Shown here: positions 46,501-56,490 of the stretch, in pieces
How positions within the stretch are numbered: the stretch's first letter is position 1
How the letters are laid out: every line of letters begins with the position of its first letter
Notes under the pieces: generated by a model
Database searches by the model: none
Told to the model about the DNA's origin: nothing
Seen by the model: only the letters and a program-made list of their open reading frames with translations
Program-made: the position numbers and the translations under genes
NCBI GenBank assembly: GCA_015680905.1
Contig: CM027377.1
Span: 8,766,501-8,830,500 of the forward strand
Source: Coptis chinensis
Lineage: Eukaryota > Streptophyta > Magnoliopsida > Ranunculales > Ranunculaceae
Direction of reading: 5' to 3'
Length of the DNA: 64,000 bases

Positions 46501-49452
46501 CCAGGCAGGACTTTAAGGTTAAACCTGTCTATTGCACATTTTAAATTGAATGTGATTGTACTTCTCAAAAAGGAAAAAACAATATGCGATTCAATTTACT
46601 TAGGTAAGTTGACTATAAAACACAAACTTAACAATAAATCAAAATTTCCGCATTCAAAATACATATACTACAACGAGAGTTGAAAATCACACTAAATGAT
46701 ATTTCCATAAATTCATATTCATAATGATTTAAAGATGACCAATAGATAAAGTTTCTTATTATTTAAAAAAAACCTATCAACAACTTCACTCAGAAGACAG
46801 TGTATGGTAAACTGAAGCCTTTCCAAAGGCCAAAAAGTAATAAGATAGTGATGGTAAAGATGGATATGAAAATACATGCCTTCTAAGATGGATATGAAAA
46901 TCATTCCAAAAACATATTATAGAAAATGGTCATTCTTTGACCCCACTTCCTAGCACACTGGATGATGCTTAGAACAACAGTGATGCTACAATACCACAAT
47001 TCATCCATTCATGCGAATTATAAAATAGGAGACAGCTAACTGATTCATTATTGGAAGTAACGTTGTAGATAAGTCTAATACCCTCGTTCTCAGTTTCACC
47101 AATTCATTTTCCAGCCTCAGAGCCAAAGCATTTGGTAAATCTATACGTTTGTACAGCTTCAACTTTGGAGTAGAAATTGGTATGAACTCAGCCAACACGG
47201 ATTCATTCACAACTGTGAATACCTTCATACGAGAAATCAAGTCAATGTAGCATTACATATCAAATGCACAAGTGAATGAGCAAAAATGGACATAATATAT
47301 TGATGCACACCAAACTGACAATATATACAAGACAACGACATCTGTGATACGGTTTTTACTAGTATTTAGTGCTCAAGGGATAAATATCCAAGAAGAGGTC
47401 AATACACTCCTCAATGTACAACTGACCTTTGAATTCAATAGATTCTCAAATTCAAGAATCTTTTTTGCATAAGCTTCGGGTGACTTTTCACCTATACCAA
47501 AAGAAAATATCAGTACACATGCTACAAAAGAAATAAAAAAGTATTCTCAAGTCAGAGAGACTGTTGTTTACGAGTAGACTCTACTTCTACCCTGACAAAA
47601 ATAAGTTTCAGGTTATAGAAAATATCTGTAGGAAGGAAAAAATATTAAAAATGAATTACAGCAGTTTTCTATCTATTTATCATTACAACTGTAGTGAAAA
47701 AAAATCAAACCTCTTAGGGTCTACCACTCTGGTACAATGTCAAGTGTCGTGAAGATCAGTGCTCTAAAATCTCAACTTGTAGACAGGAGGAACAACAATG
47801 TATAATAAAGTAGATCATGATTCAAACACACTAACACATCTGACCACACAAACGAGAGTGGGCAACATCCACAAACATATGGCCACAGAATATGGAATTG
47901 CACTGACGATATATAAAAAGTTTACTCAATAATCCTAGGCTGGGATAAAATCATAACATGGCAGCATTTGAAGGAGCAGCATTAGACCATATGACGAGAA
48001 AACTACTAAAAAAATTGATAAAGTACACATAAAACAAGGACTACCTTTAGACTTGATGATGCATGCCGTCATGCCAAATATTCTAGGTAAATGTGTCGGA
48101 GTAGAATACAATTGCGGGTGATAGAACTCCTAATAACACAGAAAATTGCTTTTATAAAATCACTACTTCATATGAATGCACATATAAACGATCTCATGTT
48201 GATGTGGTTCGACACAACTAATGAATTACAGCCACATTATACTCCTGTCAGCTCAGATTGTTCCTTTAGTCAAATGGATGTGAGCAAAATGATGCATGCA
48301 GGACGAGACAATCAAAATTACCCACCTTTAAAATGCAAGCATAATCGCTGTTGCCTTTTGCATTGTGGCATTCATCAAATATTAACAGATTTATGATGTC
48401 TAGCTTGAAAAACCCATGCCTTAAGGCATCAAGCAAAATTCGAGGTGTCATAACCAAAACCTGCAGGGATACAAAACAGAGTTTGAATGTTAAATAAATA
48501 AATAAATAACATGTAAAGTGAAGTGTATCTATAGATTATAGTGCTCAGTATGCATGACAAGGTTGAACAGGAATAAATAATTTTCCTTTTTGTTTCGGTT
48601 CTAAACTAATTCTCACCTCATGACTGTCAATCTCATCTTTCCAAGTGTTGGCATCCCAGAAATCTACTCCCATTTCTCCCCAGTATTTTCCCACTTTCAA
48701 GTCAGTGTGCATGCTCACAACTTCAGCTTGCTAAACAACCAAGTAAATGAGAACATACATACATACTCAGATTGTGATTAAAACAAAAACATGCACTTTA
48801 TGTTTACTTCATATGCTTGGGTTGCCACTTGAGCACTTCTGTAGTTCAGTTAAATGGATGGTGTCATGGTGACAAAGACGAGGAGTGACATGCAATAACA
48901 ATTCAGTTATTTTCAACGAAACATTAACAGTTTTAGAGATTCTAGTCAAGGGCTCAAAGTTTACCCAGAGGTCCAGGCCCAACGTCTGGTGTATTGGGCT
49001 TGGCCTGCAAAACACATAAGCGGCGAGTATAGGAAAAGTTCGAGTGAACTCTAGAGTTAGAGAAAGAGATGTATACTTGTTTGACCAGATGAACAGTAGG
49101 AACCATGAAAACAGCAATAAAAGGAGAAGGCTTTCGAAGTTGATAAGCATAAGCTCGAATCAACATGATCGCAATCAACGTCTTTCCAGAACCTGTTTCC
49201 AAGTAAACGATCGTGTTCCGTTGCATAGCTTTCTCTAAGGCATCTAGTTGATAACTGTTGCACCAAACAAACAAATAAACAACACTTTTTCATCCATTAA
49301 TACAAAGTGAACAAATATATGAAGCAAACCAACCTTCGAGCGAAACTTTGAGGATCGATAATCTCGTTTGGTGACATCAGTTTGTGTGGCTTCTTCCAAG
49401 ACTCTTGGTTGTTGCTGTTGTTGTCAACAACGTTGATGATTCTTTTCTTCAT
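37565..49452 (-). CDS. DCL2: Endoribonuclease Dicer homologue 2 (DCL2)
   Basis: I placed 22 exons on the minus strand (start 49452, stop 37565): 49452-49334, 49254-49077, 48730-48617, 48460-48326, 48129-48045, 47491-47427, 47222-47082, 46019-45906, 45782-45650, 45475-45376, 44880-44688, 44448-44288, 43975-43757, 43646-43420, 42844-42576, 42475-42057, 41561-41458, 41053-40857, 40732-40523, 39967-39557, 38514-38236, 37909-37565. All are GT..AG and in phase, giving 1405 residues (Arabidopsis DCL2 is 1388). In order: helicase with GSGKT (61-65) and DECH (166-169), helicase C with QSRGRARM (495-502), dimerisation domain, PAZ (PHNGYVYC), RNase IIIa (E1011, D1015, D1111, E1114), RNase IIIb (E1201, D1205, D1295, E1298) and a short C-terminal dsRNA-binding-like tail. 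All eight catalytic acids are present. DCL2 makes 22-nt siRNAs in antiviral and transitive silencing. Confidence 0.96.
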
Positions 49453-49558
49453 GACTCAAACAAAGAGAATTTTATCAAGTTTTGGTTTTCGAGGGTGTGA
49501 CTTGGAACGTCTCTTCACTCTGAACTAAAAGTACGTACTCGTTGGAAATAAGCGTCAC

Positions 49559-49570
49559 TTATATATATTT
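49559..49570 (-). promoter_or_regulatory. Probable TATA box of DCL2
   Basis: On the minus strand TATATATAAG lies about 110 bp before the start codon, which would give a leader of about 80 nt. Support is motif and spacing only. Confidence 0.4.
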
Positions 49571-49996
49571 ATGGAAGATTGCGATGTACACTTCCACAAA
49601 AATGCAAAAGCCGCGTCACTTGGAAATGAATATTTGCTTTAAGTGGGCCTCTTCATTTTTAAGAAAAATGAATCTTTATTGAATCGGCTGATTATCCAAC
49701 TCTTTACATTCTTGTGGAAGTATAAAAAAAAGAGTAAAAAAAACGTGTTCTCACATTTATCTTTACAGAATGAAAAGGACGTGAACAGATATAGATATTC
49801 AGTGGGACCTCATATATCTTGGTTACTAATAAGTCATCAACAGAGATTCTTTTCATCATAGAGAAGGCTGTCAAGTGTCAACAAACAATATATACTGTTA
49901 ACGATTTGAGGACACCTGCCAAATATATCACTCAGCCTTCTACCCGAGCGAGTGCATGATGGGCAAGAGCAATCTGAATTTCTGAACAAATGGCCG
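49571..49996. other. DCL2 upstream flank, no gene seen
   Basis: AT-rich noncoding DNA between the DCL2 promoter and the nested MITE cluster. Confidence 0.4.
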
Positions 49997-50041
49997 AAAA
50001 TATCACCGATATATATCGGTTTTTGGATATAGTAGTATACG

Positions 50042-50220
50042 CATAGTTTAAGATTTCAGAATTTTTGGAATTCCGATAAATTCAAAAACTGGAATTCCGG
50101 CTTTTATTCTGCTATATTCCGAATACATTTCAAAATTCATGTTTTTTTTATTCTTAATATAGAATTCCAAATTTATCAAAAACTGAAATATTGGGTGGAA
50201 TTCTAAAATCACAAACTATG
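50042..50220 (+). mobile_element. hAT-like MITE, copy 3 (179 bp), nested
   Basis: It begins CATAGTTTAAGATTTCAG and ends AAAATCACAAACTATG. The flanks AGTATACG (50034-50041) and GGTATACG (50221-50228) match at 7 of 8 positions, as expected of an aged 8-bp target duplication. Its ends and interior ('ggaattccgataaatt', 'gaattccaaatttatc') match the copies at 24865 and 35127. Confidence 0.8.
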
Positions 50221-50247
50221 GGTATACGACATGGACATTTTTTATAT

Positions 50248-50405
50248 GAGCACTTCTTCAGTGCGCGAGATGTATGGTGCGCAGAGGATATAGACCTTTG
50301 GATCAGTACTTCTGCCATACAAATATACAATACACACGCACCCCTTGGTATGAGTGGCCCAGATTTGACAGCACACCATACAACCTGCGCACCATAGATT
50401 TAGCC
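50248..50405 (-). mobile_element. MITE-like repeat, copy B (158 bp), 9-bp target duplication
   Basis: It begins GAGCACTTCTTCAGTGCGCG and ends CACCATAGATTTAGCC, flanked on both sides by TTTTTATAT (50239-50247 and 50406-50414). A 9-bp duplication suggests a Mutator-like origin. Near both ends is an inverted 'atggtgcgcag' motif. The reverse complement matches copy A at 24209-24341. Confidence 0.65.
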
Positions 50406-50579
50406 TTTTTATATATCTTTGCCGAATATAAAAAAAAAAAATCTGTCAAAATATATTGCCATTTTTTAATATAAACGATACATATCCATTGACTTGGTTT
50501 GACTATTTGACAAATTTTTTGACTTTTTTGTCGATACTTCCAATACTTATTGTTATATATCGGTGATATTTTTGAGTCA

Positions 50580-51430
50580 CCAAAAAATTTATATGTCTGA
50601 TATATCAATATATAATAGAATTGACAAGGGGGTTGTTCATAGGTTGTTCCGATTCGGTTCTTATATATCGGTTTCGGATTTGGTTCTTATCGGGTTCGGT
50701 TATTTCGGGTTTTTATTATATATAGAAAACCCGAAACCATATCCAATTAAATCAATCCTATTTCGGTTTCTTCTCAAGTTATACATTATTATTACTAAAA
50801 TTATATTTTTAATTACGTAACCGATAAAAAAAAATTGGTTTTTAGTGCAACAATAACACTTGTAATAGTCCTAAATTCAATAATCTTTGAAAATTTTCTA
50901 AAAACTTTAAATACATCTCGTAAAATTGTATGTGCGTGTGTATTAACTTGCATTTCAAATCGAACATATATATACATTATACTATACGTACATACGTCAG
51001 GTATAAATATTTGTCACCCGCTAAATTTTAACATGTAGAATAAGTACATGTACTACAGTTGTTAACATTGCACGCATTCATTATCATATGTATACATGTA
51101 TACACATGTAATATATCAAGCATATGCACTTATAAATATTATCATGTACGTACAGGTTTATTAGTTAATATATACATTGTATTAATTAATTCATAGTATA
51201 CATACGTGTAGTCGTTGACATTATACTATATTAGAAAAATCTGGGGTTTGATGAACAGAATTTTCCACGTACGTCACAGGGGCAATTTCGTCTTTTCTCT
51301 TTCTATTGTGGGGGGGAGGGGGTATTTTGGCGTTTTTAGTATTATCTCTACATTTTCGAATATTCTTCTCACTGTGTGTAAGTTCTCCTTCTTCGTCTTC
51401 TGCTTTTGCTCTATCTTCAATCTTTAGTAT
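50580..51430. other. Repeat-rich intergenic DNA, no gene seen
   Basis: 50635-50720 holds repeated 'ttcggttctta', 'tcggtttcgg' and 'tcgggttcggtt' motifs like those at 60545-60600. The remainder to ~51200 is TA-rich with no coding signal. Confidence 0.45.
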
Positions 51431-51557
51431 TGTTCACATATAAACCGAAAATCCTAGGGTTTTATTTCCCCGTTCTCAATCTCGGCGAACTACAATCGGT
51501 TGTTATTGTGTTCTCTTCTGATTTTGGTTTTGGTGATAATTTAATAAACAAAAAACA

Positions 51558-51904
51558 ATGATTTATAGGTAAATCTCTCTCTCTCTCTCTAATCTACTTC
51601 TTTAATTTAAAATTCCTAATTTATTTAGATTAGCAAAATTTTAAGCCTTTGACATAGAATTGTGATTGTCTATAATCACTTGGTTTATTTTTTGAATTAA
51701 ATCAATTCCTTAAATATAATCTATATTTTTTCCACTTTGCATTATTTTCTATCTCTTTATTTTAGGAGAAAACACAATATTTATGCTAAGGTTCCTGCTT
51801 ATTTTGATTATTTTCCGCCAAGTAGTGTTAATGTTTATTGTGCAATTTTTATCATTGAAAATAGCCGTCTTCCCTCAGATTCTAGACTCTTTGTTGTTTG
51901 GTGA
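51558..51904 (+). CDS. Unrecognised possible gene start (two small exons)
   Basis: A promoter-like stretch (ATATAAACC near 51438, a telo-box-like 'ctagggtttt', then a C/T-rich leader) precedes an ATG at 51558. An 11-nt exon (51558-51568) ends at a GT donor followed by a CT run. A good acceptor at 51765 continues the frame with RKHNIYAKVPAYFDYFPP and SSVNVYCAIF to a TGA at 51904, 49 residues in all. A GT donor just before the stop (51901) could instead lead to more exons that I could not find. I do not recognise the protein. It may be a truncated gene, a short transcript or chance. Confidence 0.25.
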
Positions 51905-53450
51905 AACTATTCTTGAAAACGGCTTACATATTTATCGACAGATTGTCGTCCTTTTTTTTTGTATTGTGGTCATTTTCTTTGTGCCGGGTAAGTGTGGTCA
52001 TTTGCTTTAATTTGTGCCGGGTAAGTTAATTATATAGAGCATTTGGATATGAAAACAGGTAGATAGCTTTTAAAAATATTTGACAGTTGTTTGATGAACT
52101 ACAATGCTTTGATCCTTGATTGTAGGTGATTGTGAAGCCATTTTTAAAAAAAAAAATATTCATTTTCTAATTTAGTGTGTTTGGGTCTTTTTAACTACAA
52201 AATTATATATTATTCCATGGAGTTTCTTTCAATTTTGTTCTTAGTAATTTGTTGGGGATTGGGACCTTTATAATTTTTATTCAATTGATTTTTAGTAGAA
52301 TGTGTATGGTCTCATGCATATTTAGTTGCCTCAATTTATTGTCACAGTTTTGTTGATGGCCTTCAGTAACGCAGTAAGAGTCTAATGAATCAGTGGAGTT
52401 AATTCATAGAAATTTATTTAACGGTATAACATTGTTGACTGAATTTGGACATAGTTGTTCAATACGTCAGGATGAACAATGGTAAGATTAGCAATTTGAA
52501 TTGCAAACAAAATTAAATATTTCCCAAGTATAAGTCCCAAAAAATTGGGTAGTAGTCGAGTCTTTGTCTATTAGTGTCTCATTTGGTTTTTTACATGGTT
52601 ACCGAGGGGCAAGGGGATATTACGCAAGGGATGACAATAATGGATGTGGGTCTATGAAGGACTGGCATAGCCACGGATCTGGCTAATAATCCTTTTACAC
52701 CCATCTCAACTAGCACATACAAGTACTGGTAATTATAACAACTAACTATTTTCATGACGTTCATGTTGGATTTTTTTTATTTTTTTATTTTTTTAAGAAA
52801 ACACTATTTAGCAATTTTAAGTTGATTTACAACAGTTTGGACTCGAGCTTGAAAGTGAGACTTTTTTTTAAATCAATGTTCCAGCATTGTTCCTCTATTT
52901 ATATTGTATTTATCTTTGATTTAGTTCGTTTCATAGTTATTTATTTACAGTTTATAAAGACGGAAAGAAGAAGAGGAGGATGTAATAAAAGCGATACTAG
53001 ACTGTGAAATCAAAATGAATGTAGCTTTTCTCTTCCATATTTGTGTGTGATTCCTTGCATCTGATTGTCATGTCATTTTATGACATCTAGGGGGGGGGGG
53101 GGAAGGGGGTTCCTCAAAGGACTTCATGAAGAAGTGATATGAGTACGAAATCCCCACTGCTAAGGTAAGGTTGGTAAGGATTCATTTTTCGTAGTACATA
53201 GGTGGTGAAGTGTTAGTTCTTTGGTCCTTCCCAACTACATAAACCTTATCACTGCTTAGGAATAACCCAATACAACTCCCCATCATCACCATATAGAGCT
53301 TATCTCAAATGGTGAGAAGAGCTTTTGTAAACTATTTTTAGTTTTCTCACCTTTCAATGAAATGCCAATGTCTAGCTTAAGTAGTTACGTTTGTATTGAT
53401 GTTTGTGAGTGTGCGTCATTGTCTTTCAATTGTTCTCGATTATTCCTCTC

Positions 53451-53485
<35 letters not shown>

Positions 53486-53645
53486 CAATGATGGGTAACT
53501 CACTATGGATCACAACCCTCTTCTTCTTCTCACCCCTTCAACACATTCCTTCTACCTACCTGGTGTTACGCCTAGAGATTTCCAAAGGGTATATTCTCTT
53601 TTCCCATTTTTATCTTTCAAATGCTTTTATTTACTATCTTAATTA
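51905..53645. other. No recognised gene
   Basis: AT-rich, possibly intronic or 3' sequence of the candidate at 51558. It contains a poly-G run (53091-53102) and a (CT)n microsatellite (about 53452-53482). No protein similarity was recognised. Confidence 0.4.
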
Positions 53646-53650
53646 GTATT

Positions 53651-54010
53651 CACTACTAAAAAAAAGGTTTATAAGCTCAGCTAAAAAGTGAGATGTTAGA
53701 GTTTTTACCTCGGTTTTCTAGGAAAAAACAACCGAGGTAAAATCCACTGAGATAATAGAGTTCTATAAAACCGAGATAATAAGCTACTAAATTATCTCAG
53801 AAGTCTGACATCTTATCTAAATATATTATCTCATTTTTCTAAATGAAACTGATATTATATAGAATAAAATCGAGATGAATTGTTGATTGAAACCAATTAG
53901 TATAGAAGAAAACTAAGATGTTTTTTTTTATTGAAACCGAGATAATATAAAAAAATAACCGTGATAAATTCTTTTGGAAAGGGAGATTGTTGGATAACTT
54001 TTTATCTCAC
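53651..54010 (+). mobile_element. CACTA-type element end, one side only
   Basis: The end reads CACTACTAAAAAAAAGG. It is followed by repeated subterminal motifs on both strands ('accgaggtaaaa', 'acctcggtttt', 'accgagataat', 'tatctcag', eight or more). CACTA termini plus subterminal repeats are the En/Spm signature. I could not find the matching TAGTG end nearby, so the element is truncated or extends further than I could trace. Confidence 0.55.
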
Positions 54011-56345
54011 CCTTTGTCATTTTTTGTTGGTATTGCTTATGACAATTAACCAGCAAATAAAAACCTGTCCCAAACCACCACATTCCCTTTCATATTCATA
54101 AACATCAACACCAATTAACAAAAGCAAACCCAACATAAGTAAATTCTTTGAAGAATCTGAATTCATTAAGATAAGAACTAATAATGTCGAACATGATCTG
54201 AACTTAACTTTCAAAGAGTACTAGTAATCAGTCATTTATAGAAACTCAAATATTGTATCAATTAATCTTCGAACTATAATAAGACATTTTTTTAACCTTT
54301 CTCTATATATTATATATTCAAGAAAGGAGACAGATGGACGAACCAATAACGTCCAATGGGTTTGCAGCTTTGTCCGATGAACTAATCGAGCTCCATTGAG
54401 AGATCAACCTTGGCAACAACAACACATGTTCCCCAAAGTAATATTAGAAGCAACACAGTTGATCTAGCAAGTGCAACCACTCCACTCACTACTTGGGCTT
54501 AATCCGATTTTGTACTTCCTGAAATTCCAGATTCTGATGACCACTAGGGGTGTACACATGACATTCAAAGGTTCATAGCCATAAAGAAACAACTTCCTCT
54601 TCAATTCGTTGCCTTCTCGCCGTGCAAGCATGGTTGGGCCTTGAAATGAGAGAGCAGGAATGGTTCATATCTTTCTTTCGTTCTGCTTTCAATCAATTGA
54701 AGAGTGGAATCTGTAGGAAGAAGCGTAAGAAAAGGGGGTATATCCTTCAGTTAGCTCTACTGTAATGGAGAAAGTTCTGCGAACCATCTCTATCGGTCTT
54801 ATCTGTCTGTGTGAAGGATCTTTTCCTCCTCCTAGTACGGCTCATCCATCTGCGAGAGATTGATTCTTTGATCATCAGCTTCACTCCGTCTTGCTAGGTG
54901 ATGGGGTTAAGAAGAAACTAAGATAGCTAGTTATTGGTCAATTTATTATGGAAATCGACACTGATCAAACTCTAGTAGCCTAGGCCACATTCTGAAGCGA
55001 CAATTTTGTTTGGTCAAATATGTCAAGACTCTAGATTCGAACCTAAACAAAATTTTCAGACCATGTATATAAAGCTAAAAAAAATTTAAAATAAATTTAG
55101 AATGAAAAAAAGAAGAATAAAACATACGTATAAGGACTCATATGCTAAGGAAATTTAATCTTGATACTACTGATCTAAGTTCAACATTATTAATGTCATA
55201 CAGATAAGCTATGCAACTACACGGCGTGATGACAACTTCTCTGTGTTCATTCACTAGTTGAAGTTCTTGTGCCACTTTCTATTTTGAAGTGATTATGCTG
55301 GTAAACAAGTGGAACAGACAAGGTAATTACCTCAGACCTATGGATTACTTGGGGATAAGTATCACTACTCTGCGAACCTGCTGTGAACAGTGCCAGCATA
55401 TCATGCCCCTTGAACCTGAGATATTTCATATATATTCAATATCAACGAACATGTTAAATATACGAGTAAAAGCCTTCGCAGATTAATTACACATTTACAC
55501 ATAACCAGTGAAGCAAGCGACAAAACTCCAATACTGGCACACAACACGAAACACATGCTAGATACAAAAAGATGGAAAGTATATTGAACACTGGTGACTT
55601 AGAGCATACCCTTTCACATCTTTAGATTTAGCTAAAGGTATATCCTCGTCACCTCAGTTGCTTCTGTAGTGTTCCATCAGGCAAACACGGGACTTTGTAT
55701 GATCCTGTGACTATGAGAACCTGATTGCTTCTCAAACATGCGCTAGCATGTATAGAAAATACATAATAATTAATAAGTGGTTAAACAAATGTAAAATTGA
55801 CAGAAAATTGACAGCAACCCTAGCTTGTACATTACATGAACTATAAAATGTCTACATGAGCATGAATAATCTATATATACAATAAGAGCCAGATATACAA
55901 TGAGCATATTTCCTAGCATTTTTCACGTCTTCGTATGTATAATATATCATCAATAGAATATTCACACTGAAATCCTTACAACATTCTATGAACATATAAC
56001 TATATTGTCAAGCAGACAACATTTGGGATTTACTCTGGTTCCATCATCACCTCATAAATACCTATATGTGAAAATTCCAACACCCTCACCCCCCAGTCCC
56101 TGAATAGTGCAAAACATATTCATTAAATGTAGCAACACTTATGAAAAGAAAGAAGTACGCATAGTAGACCAAGCACTTGATCAGAAGCATACGGGAAATG
56201 AAGGCAACACTTGAAGTACTCCTAACCATCAGTGTCCTAAAATGGAACTCAGAGTATTGAAGAAGCTCGTGAACAAAAGGATCCTAATGCAATGTTAAAA
56301 CTGCAAGCATGACGAAAGCTTAGTACATATCTCGAAAATATTACC
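54011..56345. other. No recognised gene
   Basis: AT-rich sequence. 54540-54900 is GC-richer with a few short open stretches but nothing identifiable. I see no transposase domain or RNA gene. Confidence 0.4.
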
Positions 56346-56490
56346 TGAGATGTACTACCCATACTAGAAGACTGTCGCTAAATAGTAGCTACTTCCTCCT
56401 CAAGGCTTTTCCTAGCCCTACACTTTTCATCAAGTCTTTGCTGGATTGTCCCATAGTTTGCATCAGTGCTTTCATGAGCTCTTTCTCTCA
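56346..56490 (-). pseudogene. Coiled-coil exon remnant, possibly from a CACTA protein
   Basis: On the minus strand a stretch encodes AHESTDANYGTIQQRLDEKC, then RARKSLEEEVATI, then an in-frame TAG, then RQSSSMGSTSQ up to a GT donor at 56345. The charged, coiled-coil-like composition recalls the C-terminal part of plant En/Spm TNP proteins, and CACTA-like ends lie nearby (53651, 56872). The assignment is weak; the stop shows it is no longer intact if it was ever coding. Confidence 0.3.

Larger units (their letters stand above)
49997..50572. mobile_element. Host MITE with ATATCACCG ends, invaded twice
   Basis: The left end, AAAATATCACCGATATATA (49997-50015), is exactly inverted at the right end, TATATATCGGTGATATTTT (50554-50572): 19 bp, no mismatch. 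Two other small elements lie inside (50042-50220 and 50248-50405). Removing them with their target duplications leaves a host element of roughly 220 bp. A target duplication for the host could not be fixed. Related ATATCG-rich sequence occurs at 25274-25540 and 28805-28940. Confidence 0.65.

Noticed and set aside
32529-49452. A functional gene cluster linking GR-RBP, tRNA-Asn, presenilin and DCL2
   Set aside because: Orientations and functions are unrelated; there is no sign of co-regulation beyond ordinary neighbourhood.
54540-54900. GC-richer stretch that might be an organelle DNA insertion (NUMT)
   Set aside because: No mitochondrial or plastid gene could be recognised in any frame; composition alone is not enough.
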